Source: Semisulcospira habei (Eukaryota; Mollusca; Gastropoda; Semisulcospiridae). From it: a stretch of 64,000 nucleotides of DNA. Location of the stretch: assembly GCA_036245525.1 (NCBI GenBank), contig BTPG01000001.1:176253664-176317663 (forward strand). The letters run 5' to 3'. Shown one piece after another: positions 22,971 through 34,432 of this stretch; the stretch's first letter is position 1, and the number at the start of each line of letters is the position of its first letter. The translations under genes and the position numbers were made by a program. The notes beneath the pieces are model-generated. The model did no database searches, had not been told where the DNA came from, and was given only the letters and a program-made list of their open reading frames with translations.

Positions 22971-24040
22971 TGGGCCTTTTTCGTAATTGGCGCTGTGAGT
23001 CGTCACGAGTTGCGTCCCTTTGCTATGCGTAGTTCCGGTTTGCGCTCGCGATAGCGGACGAAGCGTTTGACACAATGAAAGTAAATGACTTGAAGGAATT
23101 TCTTCAAAACCACGGACAAGTTTTAAGTGGAAACAAATCGGAGCTGATCCGAAGATCGAAAGGCACTTTTCAGCTTGCTTTGCAAAGGGCTACCGACGCT
23201 TAAGCTGGTCCTATTGCCGAATCCAGTGACGGAGGCGATGAAGGCAAGTCATTTGTTTACGAAGTGTGCTTAGTGTGATCTGTAATGGATTTAATTATAC
23301 TCATATTATAGACTACTTTACGATTTAAAAAAAATGCAGAATTCACAAGTCCTAGTTGTTGGATTATTATCAATTGAATTACGTTCGTGATAATTTGTTA
23401 TTAAAGCACTTTCAACGACTCATGAGTGGAGAGCACACTATGAAGATAACATTACATATCGCGTGCTAGTTCTCGGTCTGATGCAAGCATTGTGAATGGC
23501 ATCATTACAGTTTGTGTAATTTAGTAATGCGACCATAGACAAATCAGAAGAGTGTTTATTTGGGTGGTTGAAAAGAACTTTAAGAAGTTATATATAAAAA
23601 AGCTCTTCTCGTTATTGACTCCTTTTGAGAGCCACCACTTTATTCATAACTGATTACTCAGGCTTCTAAAGTTCTATGACCCGAGGTTTGGTGTGTGGCT
23701 ATTACATGGTAATAACGATGACTGAAATGCTCCCACATACACTAATACAATATCTTCTTAAAATATTTACAGAAATCCCTGAACACCACCATGTGGCAGG
23801 CCTGCAGAAGTGGGTTCCTGTTGACTTGGTCGACCAGAAAGACTGGCCTGATGTCACAGACAAGGAACTCCAAAAATACCTAATTTACACGTCACAAGAC
23901 TGTGGACAACAGGAGAAAGAACACCCGAAGACAACTGAGGGCCAACATTTTATGTGATGGCCATGTGCACAATGTGAGGTAAGAAAATGACTCATTATCA
24001 TTAATTCAATTTTTTTTTACGTGGGTAAAAGAATTTTCAG

Positions 24041-24153
24041 GCACGTTTGAAATAGATTGACGTGCATCATGTTGTAAGGTCTGCATCAGTGTACAGACGT
24101 TTGAAATAGATTGATGTGCATCATGTTGTACGGTCTGTGTCAGTGTACAGAGT
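24041..24153 (+). repeat. two tandem ~57-bp units
   Basis: CGTTTGAAATAGATTGAYGT, GCATCATGTTGTA, GGTCTG and CAGTGTACAGA occur twice in succession with few differences. Confidence 0.85.
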
Positions 24154-24764
24154 ATATTGACAACGTTAATTCAAAGACAGAGTCAATAGAGCTTAGCAAC
24201 ATTTTGTTGCCAAGCTTCACATACTCTGCCTTTCAATAAGCATGGTCAAACTCGCCAGCAATTTTATTTAAATTCACTGAGTCATAGTAGCGATCACTGA
24301 TGGGAACCTGCATTCCTCACGTGTTATTTTTTAAAGTGTCATTCTTTGTTATGCTGTTGCTGTTTATGCTAATGTTGGTGATGTTTTATTATTTCAGATA
24401 TCATCCTGGGCCAGCCCTAGATGAGCAGTGCTACATACAGTGTCGTGTAGTACCAAGTGCAGCTTCTTCTGACACCAAGTATCCAGACCACAACACCTGG
24501 GTGCGCGTTTCCCAAACCACAGGCAGAGTGAATTCAGGATACTGTACATGCACTGCTGGGTAAGCTGATGATACTGATAGTGTGTTTTATATGCAGCGTA
24601 TGTGATACACGCTGACAAACGGTTGACAGAGTCGCGCAGGCAGCACGAGTAAATAGTAGATATGGATTATGTGTGATTCTGTCACATTATCCTTACCAAA
24701 TAATGCGTATTCAGTCAGAAGCCATGTTATCAAAATGGCCATTGTCAGTCCTGTTAACAAGCAT

Positions 24765-25180
24765 ATTTAAAATAGCCATATTTTAACAAAAGATGTTTTT
24801 TCTCAAACACTATTCACAACTTCACACCCAAACTTGGTACAGAGATACCTGATGGTAAGACCTATCTTTGCATACTAATTTGGATGACCCCTTGAAAAGG
24901 TCAAGTGTCACAAGAGGCTGGCAAATGGGTGTAAAATGCTGATATTTTGATAAAATTGTAGTTAGATGTTGCCAATTTTTCAACCAAATTTGGTACAAAG
25001 ATAGCTGATGATAAGACCTTCTTATGCATACCAATTTAGTCGACTCATCACAAAGGTCATGGGGGGTTGACAGATGTGTGAAAAATGCTTACATTTTCAG
25101 AAAACATGGTTTTGCTGCTGCAGAAGCCAGCCCTTGTCACATTGGTCACACATATGTAAATTGGCCATACACGTGAGCCA
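24765..25180 (-). mobile_element. pearl-like element nested in the transposon
   Basis: Reverse-orientation core blocks (CTATTCACAACTTCACACCC, AACTTGGTACAGAGATACCT, GCATACTAATTTGGATGACC). Ends ACACGTGAGCCA at 25170-25180, the family terminus. Confidence 0.72.
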
Positions 25181-25660
25181 TAATCAGATAATGGCTTTGC
25201 CTTCTTGTTCCAGAATAAAGTTTAGTAGAATTGCTTCTTGAACTATTTTGGTGACATCTTTCATACTGTTGCAAAAGAGAATAACATACTCTGTTGTTAT
25301 GCAGAGACTCACAGGTATCCATCAGTTCTCGAGAATAAACACATTTATTATGTTTGTAGTTGCATGTGAGCTTGAAACAGGTATTCATTTCATATTCTTG
25401 CTTCTATCCGTGTTGATAAATAGTATTTTGTTTGCTTTGTTACAGACTTGAAGGTGCTTCAACCACGTTGCTGCATTGTTATACACCCTAGTAGACATCA
25501 CACAGAAGAAGGATGGTCTTGACGCATCCACCTCGCATGACTGTAAGTGGAGGGTACCACGAAAGCGACACCTTAGCCCGAAAAAGGCACAGCACCTTCA
25601 TTCCAAAAAAATATGCCGCATCGAGCCTCAGAAACTTGGAGAGGCAGTAGAACATTTAAT

Positions 25661-27149
25661 TATTGCTGCCTATTGTACAATGCTATTTACTCAGACGTAA
25701 CCCAGCTGCACAGAGTGCTTGCTGGTTTTTTCATTAAAAACGTTTTGGGTGGCCACTGTGATGAGGCATGTGTAGTACTGGTAGGCGCAGTGCATTTTCA
25801 CTTATGGCCCATAGATATGTCGGATAGGCCTGAAATTTTGTAGAAATCTAAATGGAGAATCATTTTTGTGTACCATAAACTTACGAGCTGGAGACGATTT
25901 GAGCACTTTGGAAACGTGAGCCTGTCGCTTTTATTAACTGTTATTTAACAAGCACAGCGTGTTCACGTTTTAGGGCTGCACACCACCCCAGTTTAGACAT
26001 GCCATCCTAAAGGAAGTATACATGTATGAAGTGGGGTGAATACATTAGGACTGTTTTATCTTGGTACTGGGCTTTCCAGATTTCAGTGTAAGCACAGAGG
26101 TGTTCTTTTTGTGTGCAGGGGTCGCACTTACAAGAAAAATTCTGCATAAATATTGTATTTTCAGCATGTTGTACCTAGCAGTTTCTTGTCAAATACAGAC
26201 TCATTTGTAGAATCTGCATTCGATGGGAAAACGCTATGGTCACACCATTGATTGTACACTTGTTCGTTTTTCGTGATAGTAAGTGCAACACACTCTTCCA
26301 AATACTTTGCAAACACCGATGCAAACTGGTGAAAGCTAGTGCCACCCCTGCTTTATGCCTTTGGGGTGGGTTGTGAAAGTGTAATAGGATATCCGTCCGT
26401 CTCCTCCAGAACTTCCCCCCTCCCTCCTCATTTTGTTCTTTAGATAGTGGCACCAAAATGTGGCTCGGGGGATGTGTGTGTTGAACAACAAATGGAGAAT
26501 TGTGTTGGTGTGCGTGCACATGTGTTAGTAACAAAATGCAACTGTGTAATGGAAAACATGACTGAAGGAACGGCTGAATTTGGGTGAATATTGTTGTTAC
26601 TGGCCAAGCTGTTGCTGATAACTTGTATTGCAGGTAGATCAATTCTGTTTCTTGCCTCCGAGTCAGAAGGGCAAAAAAACACAACAAATCAAAAACCTAC
26701 AATTGTTTTTAGTGATAACACTAAAGTGGAAATTCTATTTCTTGATGCGCCAGTCCTGTTTCCATTCCACAGTCACACATGTTGAATAGTCTGCATTACA
26801 TTAATTGTGGTTGGATTGTTTAGTTCATGATGCTAGCCTGTTATAACCAGGAACATTGCATATTGAGCGTTATATATTGCACTTAGCTGAACAGACTATG
26901 CCCATGAAATTCAACAGTTGAAGTTCGCTCATTGGAACAACTGCTCAAGTAATAAATGTTCTTCTATTGTGAGTCAGACTCTGAGAATGAATTTTAGCTT
27001 TGTGTGTGTGTGTGTGCGTGCGCAGAATAAAATGGCAAAAGACACAAAACATTTTTTTTGTCATTTTCATTTATAGATGCTGAATCAGATTTTACAGCAG
27101 TTTCACAAATGTGCACTTATAATAAAATCATTGTCCCCCTGATTATGTA
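25661..27149. other. transposon interior without recognised gene
   Basis: No coding match found, including for the YqaJ nuclease. A (GT)n run lies at about 27001-27020. Confidence 0.4.
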
Positions 27150-27552
27150 CAGACTTCACAAAAAGTTAAGGACCAGTTGATAATTCAGGTACCATTTTCA
27201 AAAACAAATAAAAAAGACAGGAAATGGCTTGTATCATGCATAATGCCGATAACATTACAGAGGGCTAACAGTGATTGTGACGGTCGCACGTGCACCACTG
27301 ACAACGTAATGAGCACATTTGAAAAGGTGCTGTTTTAGCATTATTTAACTAAATTTTTATGGTCAGGGAACAACGTCCGGGACTTTCCACACTAGAAAGT
27401 CAAAATGCAGATGGAAGAATGATTGCCTGGCTTGGGTTCATTCACTTGCCTATGTATACAAACTTGTGGTTGTAACTTGTATCAACAAAATTAAGCACCA
27501 CAAGAAAACTGAGCAAATTTTGTCAGTGGTCCTTAACTTTTTGTGAACCCTG
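27150..27552. mobile_element. Tc1/mariner-like MITE (403 bp)
   Basis: The ends start CAG and are inverted: both read CAGNNTTCACAAAAAGTTAA then GGACCA inward. TA stands on both outer flanks (27148-27149, 27553-27554). No transposase inside. TIRs beginning CAG with a TA duplication are typical of the Tc1/mariner superfamily. Confidence 0.87.
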
Positions 27553-28085
27553 TATATAAACAGACAGCAAAACACCTAATCATTATTCAGCATGGCTTGG
27601 TGCCTAATTTTCCAAAGCGCCTATTTAAAACTGACACCCGACACACACACATGGGAACATATATTAATGCTTCCTTCTAATAAACTGGCACGCAAGGATA
27701 TAACCTTAGTCCATTTGTAAAACCTTAAGCTTGCTCAATACTATAAATGCAGGGTGTTCTTAACCCTAGGCAAGCATACAGAGGTGCCTACCTTACGCGC
27801 TGGCTCGTAATTTTACGCATTTTCGGCTCAAGTTACGCGAATACGAGTAGCTCCTCCAAAATACACAATTTACGTGGCGGGGGAGGGGGGAGGGGCTAAT
27901 TGTGGACTGAAGATCGGCCGCTTTATATAGGCTCCCCAGCCTCTGGAACCAGACACTATGTCACTAGCTTTGGCGTGTAGTCCGCTAGACACTGACTAGC
28001 CAAGGCAGCAAGAATACTCGCACACAGCGCCCCAAGCGTGCACTGAAACACTGAACTCTGACTCGCGGGTAGTAACTAGCGATAG

Positions 28086-28260
28086 CAGGGGGCTCCTCTG
28101 CTACAAATGCATGCAACATGTGCAGAAAGGACTTTGGTGTTGCTCACAGTGGTGCGTACAAAAGTATGATATTCAAAGACATTTGGAATCCGCTGGGCAC
28201 AAGGCCAAGGCAGTAGTACATCCCAATGCTGACATAAAGCACTTTTTCGTTAACCCTTTC
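28086..28260 (+). pseudogene. zinc-finger fragment of a transposable-element protein
   Basis: One frame reads CNMCRKDFGVAHSGAY and, after a frameshift, YDIQRHLESAGHKAKAVVHP and NADIKHFF. This is the C2H2/BED-like finger plus linker found at the start of some DNA-transposon-derived proteins. A piggyBac-like end, TTAACCCTTTCGGCCCGG, begins at 28251, but I found no partner end. Nothing is recognised at 28330-29080. Confidence 0.5.
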
Positions 28261-29080
28261 GGCCCGGCAAACTGCTGTACTGGTTGGCGCTCTCGTATAC
28301 CGTGCAGCCCAGAAAACCGCTAGAGCGGTGTCCGGTGTTTTATATCGCACACCCGGTGATACGCGAGCCTCGCCGCGCGTCTGGTGACCTTGCCCGTCGC
28401 ACTGACACATCATGTTTACACTACAGGTTCCTGACAGTGCATGCATACTTTTGTACATGGTATGCAGTCAGCTTTGCGGTGCTAGCATACGCATTACGGT
28501 CGAAATGGCGAGTGAATGTGTAGATATTCGGAGTGATAATATTTTGTGTTTGGAGACATGGTTTCAAAAGCAGATAGCTTTGATGTATTGGGACATGTGT
28601 GCCCACCTACCGCGTGGCAGCATAACCACGTGTTGGCAGCGTCAGCTGGAGCGATCGCCGGTTGAGGCACTGACAACGGCAATGTCTGTGACGTACAGCT
28701 TGATTCTGAAGCTGAATTTGGAGGTTCTAATTGATATTCAGTTCCTCTGATGCTACACCTTGGTGCACCTGTAGGTGACTCTGTGGACACCGACACACAT
28801 TGGTCACACGTGTAGTACGTGCATTGTCTTTATAACACTGATACTTCCCATCCGATCGTGTATGAGACACAACATCGTTCAATGCCGCTTATTACATGCT
28901 GTCTAGACTGTTGATATACCGTACAGTGGCAGGTGTAAACATTGACATCTGGCGACCAGGTAGGAGACTTACAGTGTATCGGCATACTGGAAATGCATGG
29001 ACACTAATGTGTCGCAGTACCAGATGCCCTTTTTACTGATGCATGTTAAGTAACAGCTACCTGTCATGCACAAAAGACAT

Positions 29081-29462
29081 TTTTGGCTCACGTGCGAAGT
29101 AAAAGTGAATATGTTGAGACTTTAACTTTGGCATTTTCTCGGAGACTATTGAAGCTACAGTCTTCAAAACTGATTGGCCCAAGGATACTTTGTGGCAAGA
29201 CCTTTCTAAGCATGCCAGTTTTAGTGACAGTGACAAAGGTCAACGTCACAGGATCAGGAAATATATCAAAAATAGCTAATTTGGGACATGTTCTCAAATA
29301 CTATTCACAACTTCAAACCCAAACTTGGTACAAAGATACCTGATGAAAAGACCTTTATATGAACACTAATTTCGTTAATCCCTCGGAAAAGTCAAGGGGT
29401 CACAAGAGCTCAAGAAATAATATGTTTAAAATGACCATATTTTTACCCCCCCCCCCCCCCCC

Positions 29463-29497
<35 letters not shown>

Positions 29498-29552
29498 CGC
29501 AAATACTATTCACAACTTCAAACCCAAACTTGCTACAGCGATACCTGATATT
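29081..29552 (-). mobile_element. pearl-like element with expanded C/A runs
   Basis: Starts TTTTGGCTCACGTGCGAAGT, the family terminus, and reads reverse-orientation units (GGCATTTTCTCGGAGACTAT, CTATTCACAACTTCAAACCC). A run of about 18 C followed by more than 30 A lies at 29446-29496, where other copies have an ordinary A-rich stretch. Confidence 0.75.
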
Positions 29553-29678
29553 GTGTGAATAAAATAACTAATAGTATGGATAAATGTCTTTATTTTTAAT
29601 TTGTTTGCTGCGGTGTATTTTTTTCATTGAGTGTTGCGCTGAAATAATTACACAAAATACACATTTTTAAGCAGCCCA

Positions 29679-30662
29679 TTACACAAAATGGTCTAAGAGG
29701 GGTAGGCACCTCTGAGCATAAGGTTTCCTACACAACTGGAGCTTCAGCACGCTGATCTGAGGCAAAGGTTGGATTTCTTGTGCGTTAGATATACATACAT
29801 CAGCATAATAGTTGTCACTGACCAAACACAGCATTGAAACAAATTCGTATTCAACCTCATCAATGGCAGGGTCAGCTTCATCAACACGGTCATGTAGATG
29901 AAGAGGGGGCAATAATGCAAAAAGGTAACTGCAGAGCGTCCAGATTTTAGATACTTTAGCTTTCATAGTGCCTGCCAAGTTGTTCAAGACCCTGTAGTTT
30001 TTCACTCACTCCATGTGTCGCTCTGCGTGGATCCTGCAGTTTGCAACCCGCCTTGTCAAAGTTATATCTGCCTTTGACATTTGGCGTTTCTTTTCTTTCT
30101 TCGGTGGAATGATCAGCTCAATCTCTATCGGCGTTGTCATATCAGAAATGAGGAAACCCTTATCACCCATCTCTGCATCTTCCTTCTCACATAGTTCCAG
30201 AATCTTACTTTTCTGTACAATTTGTTTGTCACTGATGGATCCTGCCCACAAATCAGACATAAAAGACACCACACCATTTGGAGTGATCCCGATCAATGCT
30301 TTCCAGGTCATGTGAGTCTTGAACTGGGTGAACATCAGTGACTTATCAGCCAGCGAGCGGAGGGTTTCTGTGAACAGCTCTGTGCAGTCCAACACAAAAC
30401 GGGTCCTCGGAAACATCTCCCTGAAGTCAACTGGCATGATATTGTTGATCTGTTCCCTGGTTGGCCAGTAAGCTAGAAATAAAAGATGAATATACAAGTG
30501 GTCAATCCACTCTGAAACGCTGAAGCGAAAACTCAGGTCAGCAATCACCAGACCTAGCTTGAGCCTCCTGAGGGTCATGAAGAGCTGATCAATTAACCTG
30601 AGCAAAGATCTGCGTCCAGGGTCTGTTGTTTTCTTTTTCTTCAATACGGGGCAGCTCCTCAA
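29679..30662 (-). pseudogene. ISL2EU/Harbinger-type DDE transposase, catalytic domain
   Basis: The transposase cuts and joins transposon ends. Read from 30662, the domain gives the full DDE triad: D in FVLDCTE (residue 92 of this segment), D in MGDKGF (167) and E in RIHAERHME (214). Between them are WKALIGITPNGVVSF and SDLWAGSISDKQIV, typical of the DDE_Tnp_4 family. TGA at 30003-30005 follows HAERHME, where Arg is expected (CGA to TGA). Reading continues VKNYRVLNNLAGTMKAKVSK to 29679. Upstream on the same strand, a segment ending near 30663 reads LTPLRFEHVADNPEMVRAK, probably the linker from the THAP exon. Confidence 0.85.
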
Positions 30663-31482
30663 AGACTGCCTTCAGTGTCTCTGCATTTGGCCCTTACCAT
30701 CTCAGGATTGTCTGCAACATGCTCAAATCTGAGTGGCGTCAATGTGTTGTCAGTCCAGCTGTCAGTCTGTGTTCCAACTGATTTTATACCAGTATGCATG
30801 CCAGATACCTCAATAGGCACAGTCTAAACTTCTGCATCCACTTGGTTGTTTTTTGTTTGACAGGCAACTGTACAAAAGTGCATGATGGATTACTGACGCC
30901 ACGTTCACTTTACCAGCATAGTTGTGCAGCATGACAGAAGTTGAAGGCAGTGACAGGTCAAACTGCTGAAAATGAAGCTGCTCAAGAGTGGTCTTCAACC
31001 TCCCTACAAGATTATGTTAGGGTCACCAGTTTGTGAGCATCCTTTGTTCTGCCACCTGTAAATAAATGAAGACGAAAGAAAAACATGCATTTAACATATG
31101 ATAACTGTCAACAACAAAAAAAGGTAACCGAGCAGTACTGAGCTGTGACACATGAAACAACATAAGCTGAGGAAGACTGCAACTGTCTGCCTCTGTCACA
31201 TCAGTACACACACACCACTCTACACAAACCTGCAACATCAACAACTAGTGATAGGATCTCAACTTCAAGGTTAACCATGTTTAGACTATTACTCCATGTG
31301 ATAGATCAGTTTGTCTTTAACGAGCTTTTGAAAGCGTAATTTGGAAAACACATGCGATGAATCCAAAGCTGTTGGGAATCCCTACGGGATGCTGATCTAA
31401 CAAGTCATCGACACGATAGTCTGTTTAATTTTTTTATGTAGTAAAAATAGTCTATATAGGTCGTAGTAACATAGCACTTACC

Positions 31483-31766
31483 GGCCGTACACGTGTTTAA
31501 GGTGCGGTTTGCAAAATCTGAAAGGCACGTCGTCACCGGTGCGTAGGCCTGCCTTGTTCAGTTGTTGACAAAGTGCTCCGAACAGAAACCGCTGAACGGT
31601 CTTTGCGTACGAAACGCAGGCGTCTCTCCCATACTCGTCGAAGGGTCTGGTCCCTTGGCACCGTGTGCAGAGATACAGTCCTTCCATCAACTATTTTTTC
31701 CAGCGTAGTTCGAACAGCATACGCAAAATCGTTTTCCTCCTCGCACAATAACTTTCACTTTGGCCA
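31483..31766 (-). pseudogene. THAP zinc-finger exon of the ISL2EU transposase
   Basis: THAP domains (C2CH) bind the transposon ends. From ATG at 31766 the frame reads MAKVKVIVRGGKRFCVCCSN and YAGKN, shifts, then reads VSLHTVPRDQTLRRVWERRL and RFVRKDRSAVS, shifts again, then FCSEHF (C-x2-H). The exon ends at a GTAAGT donor at about 31483. Two frameshifts make it non-functional. The following coding segment starts after TTTACAG at about 31057 (VAEQRMLTNW). Confidence 0.65.
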
Positions 31767-31823
31767 TGTCTTGCTGGAAAGCAAGGGCGGATAACTCTAA
31801 ACGCGTCAATTACGAAAAAGGCC

Positions 31824-32345
31824 TATACTGAAAGACCTTCACTGGCTTCCAATCCAATCCCGCATACAGTTTAAGATTGCGACCCTTGCATACCGCCACT
31901 TTGATGGCAGCCTTCCGTCATACCTTTCCTCCAGTCTGATCACTTACCAGCCCTCTCGCTCGCTGCGTTCATCGGGAGAGAAACTTGTCAAAGTTCCAAA
32001 GTACCATCTCAAATCTGCCGGTGAACGCTCTTTCAGATGTACTGCTCCTTTAATTTGGAATTCCTTACCGACTGAGCTGAGAAATGCCTCCCCCCCCCCC
32101 CCCCTTCCCCCCTTACGCAGTTCAAAGCAAAGTTAAAAACTCACGGCCTTTTCTCACAGACTTTCGTGTGATCTGTACGGTTTTCTGTACAACCCACCCC
32201 CTCCCCCTGCAGACTCTTGTGTGTGAGGGCGTGTGTGTGCGCGCGTGTGTGCGTCGTTTTCGCCTGCGCATTAAGTTATATTATAAATATGAGAAATGCC
32301 CCATATAAATACCATGTATTATTATTATTATTATTTTTTTTTTTT
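31824..32345 (+). mobile_element. CR1/L2-like LINE, 3' half (third subfamily)
   Basis: Reads LKDLHWLPIQSRIQFKIATL, AYRHFDGSLPSYLSSSLITY, SAGERSFRCTAPLIWNSLPT and ELRN, then a C-run at 32090-32105 and a frame shift. The 3' UTR ends GCGCATTAAG...GAAATGCCCC, ATAAATACCATGT and (ATT)n followed by T-run. It continues the copy at 22700-22970. Confidence 0.87.
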
Positions 32346-32363
32346 TTTTTTTTTGCCACGGTC

Positions 32364-32690
32364 TTGGACTAATGAATATATATTAAGCTGGGACTAATGA
32401 ATATATGAGCTGGGACTAATGAATTTATATATTAAGCTGGGACTAATAAATTTATATGTTAAGTTGGGAATATTAAGCTGGGACTAATGAATATATATTA
32501 AGCGGGGACTAATGAATATAAAGCTGGGACTAATGAATTTATATATTAAGTTGGGACTAATGAATATATATTAAGCGGGGACTAATGAAGGTATAATTTT
32601 GAGCTGGGACTAATAAATTTATATATTAAATTGGGACTAATGAATATATATTAAGCTGGGCTGGGACTAATGAAATATATAATGAGCCCA
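32364..32690 (+). repeat. AT-rich minisatellite, ~25-33 bp unit
   Basis: About eleven irregular units of AGCTGGGACTAATGAATATA plus a variable TATATTA part. Confidence 0.93.
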
Positions 32691-33304
32691 CTTTAGTAGT
32701 GATGGATACAGACTCCTGTTGACGAGGAATAATTATGAGAGACAGTAATAGCCCCTTTGATAGATTGGGACAAGGGGGCGATGCCCTCCAGAATGGGTAT
32801 AGTGGGGAAAACCACCAAAACGGAAGAGCTCAGAGGCAAAAGAGAGAGAGCTGAGGAGCAAGAGACCGAGCTCCGATTTCGCCATTTCATATTTTATGCT
32901 AGTAGGTTGCTTTTGCCCAACCAATTAGAAAATGATGACCAAGTAATAAAAGACTTCTGGAAACACTCTTGTCTGGCTGCGTCTTCCATCAACAACCCTT
33001 GCGTGTGGCTGTAGTGTAACACTGTACCACAGTAATAACAAACATTCAGCAATATACCTGAAAGTATTTCTAAGAAGATACAGTAGAACCTCCAAAGAAT
33101 GTCGCCCGTGACAAAGAAAAATGGATGGAAACAGACTTAAGCGTGCTTGTGACATTTCTGTGAAGTGTGATACATGTACTAGTGACGCCGATGTTTCGTT
33201 ATCTAAGTGATGAAAACAAATAAAATTGTGTTTGTGTGCACTAGAAAGGGCAGGGAGAAAGGGTGACGCATGTTGATGTGTGTTGGTGCTGTGTTATTGT
33301 CTTA
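32691..33304. other. no gene recognised
   Basis: A plus-strand frame at 32757-33014 is highly charged (TKTEELRGKRERAEEQETE) but matches nothing I know. The rest is non-coding. Confidence 0.4.
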
Positions 33305-33600
33305 AACAGATAGTTATTTGGGTTTAACGCCGAGCTGGCAACTAAGGCCATCTCACAGCGGAGATGGGATAGGAGGGGTAGGTGGTGGTGGTACTGACAC
33401 GAGCTGGGGTCAGTATCCGGTCACCTTATTGTCCTGACAATTGCCGAGCAGAGGCAAAATGTGTTGCACTTTTTTTTCTGGCCTATGTTACCATTTTCTT
33501 TTATTGTGTAATGATACAACGACTGGGCTTTGTTACAGGGTGTGGCGGCTGGCTAGGTGTCGAGCTAGCTGTCATTGACCCAGTGCCAGTCTGGCCATGG
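33305..33600 (-). mobile_element. short retroposon sharing the I-group LINE 3' tail
   Basis: Read on the minus strand, the last ~55 bp are GTGAGATGGCCTTAGTTGCC, AGCTCGGCGTTAAACCC and AAATAACT, matching the 3' end of copies A-C. The sequence upstream is unrelated to the LINE. This is the layout of a SINE that borrows its partner LINE's tail, or a very short 5'-truncated copy. The 5' limit is a guess. Confidence 0.55.
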
Positions 33601-33787
33601 CCATAAATTTACGGTATTTTTGCCTTTTTTTTTTGCTTTTTTTTTTTGCTTTGATATGCTGACCATTGGCCGCGTTCAACAGGTAGCCGTAGCACCAAGG
33701 TACTGTGGTACAAAAAGTTCCTCTGAGTGGGAGAGAAGATAACAAGATGGGATGAACCATAACCCTCAAAGTCTCTCCTATATGAGA

Positions 33788-34179
33788 TCCCCCACCCGGG
33801 TCTGCCCTGGGGGACTTGGGTGGGGTTAGGTATTTTTTAGTTCCCAGGGTCACCCTGGTCAGCCCCACAGGGTGGGTTTTTCTCTCTATTCTGGGGCATG
33901 TGTTTCTGTCTACCCTTTGTCCATTCACCTGTATTTGCCTTTTTAAAACTCTCCCTACTGTCTGCACTGCCTGTAGCTCTTGATATTGGATGTGTGTTGC
34001 TAAATGGTCTTAGCTTTATTTAGGCCCCATGTGTTAGGTTTATTTAATGTATTTGACCGGCTGGCAACATACATTCAATGTTCTGTTTTTTGTTTTTTTT
34101 TTCACAAGCAGTGCAGGCACGTCCTGAGAAAGCCTTGTTGCTGTCGGGACGTTAAGCAATGTACAATCAATACAATCAA
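33788..34179 (+). mobile_element. SINE-like retroposon, copy 2
   Basis: Same family as 1133-1534. The 14-bp duplication TCTCCTATATGAGA flanks it at 33774-33787 and 34180-34193. It ends in CAAT-type repeats. Nearly identical to copy 3. Confidence 0.9.
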
Positions 34180-34371
34180 TCTCCTATATGAGAACCATAA
34201 CTCACAAAGTCCCTTTCATATGCAAGCTGTACTCGCTGTCAATGGTCTCTACCTGTTGTCTTTGACCTCGTTCTGATTTTGAAATATATGTGAAACAGCC
34301 TGGCAGATTTTCCAATGCATCAGTGAGTCCTATAAGGGTCACAGTGACCTGAGCTTGCGGATTTTGATTAT

Positions 34372-34432
34372 GTGGTCCGTGGCACAGCGATAAAACCGCT
34401 AGAGGTGCGAGGTTCGATACCCGGTTCCAGCG
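34372..34432 (+). repeat. tRNA-like SINE head
   Basis: TGGTCCGTGGCACAGCGAT resembles a pol III box A region, and GAGGTTCGATACCC, about 35 bp on, matches box B (GGTTCGANNCC). It leads directly into the 34416-34883 repeat. No complete cloverleaf was checked. Confidence 0.5.

Larger units (their letters stand above)
23075..25660 (+). pseudogene. SAP / SWIM zinc-finger protein of the ISL2EU transposon, spliced, broken
   Basis: Exon 1 (23075 to about 23245) reads MKVNDLKEFLQNHGQVLSGN then KSELIRRSK, a SAP-like DNA-binding helix pair. TAA at 23201 interrupts it, and the donor would be GAAG/GCAAGT (GC type). Exon 2 (23772-23978; acceptor TTTACAG) reads HVAGLQKWVPVDLVDQKDWP and DVTDKELQKYLIYTSQD, with a frameshift before CDGHVHNV. 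Exon 3 (24398-24560) reads YHPGPALDEQCYIQCRVVP and GYCTCTAG, giving the CxC of a SWIM finger. Exon 4 (from 25446) supplies GLEGA(C)NHVAALLYTLVDIT with the CxH, after a lost base near 25458. The YqaJ nuclease part expected downstream was not found. Exon limits are inferred from splice consensus. Confidence 0.68.
22971..31823. mobile_element. 8.85-kb ISL2EU-type DNA transposon
   Basis: The ends are inverted over about 23 bp: the left starts TGGGCCTTTTTCGTAATTGG at 22971 and the right, reverse-complemented, reads TAGGCCTTTTTCGTAATTGA ending at 31823-31825. TA flanks both ends and the insertion splits a LINE codon. Boundary uncertain by 2 bp. It carries a minus-strand THAP plus DDE transposase (31766 to 29679) and a plus-strand SAP/SWIM gene (23075 to about 25660), which converge. 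ISL2EU elements are known to make TA duplications and to encode a second, YqaJ-nuclease protein. Nested inside are pearl-like elements, a Tc1/mariner-like MITE and a zinc-finger fragment. Confidence 0.83.

Noticed and set aside
24041..24153. possible CRISPR-like or satellite array
   Set aside because: Only two adjacent units without spacers; a simple local duplication in animal DNA.
28251..28330. piggyBac-like end TTAACCCTTTCGGCCCGG
   Set aside because: No partner inverted end was found within about 1 kb; could be chance or a remnant.
33572..33967. 131-residue minus-strand frame, partly shared with 48165-48443
   Set aside because: The shared part is only the antisense of the SINE-like repeat; copies are near-identical so conservation says nothing about coding.
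34372..34432. true tRNA gene
   Set aside because: Box A and B-like motifs are present, but I could not form a full cloverleaf and it runs into a repeat.
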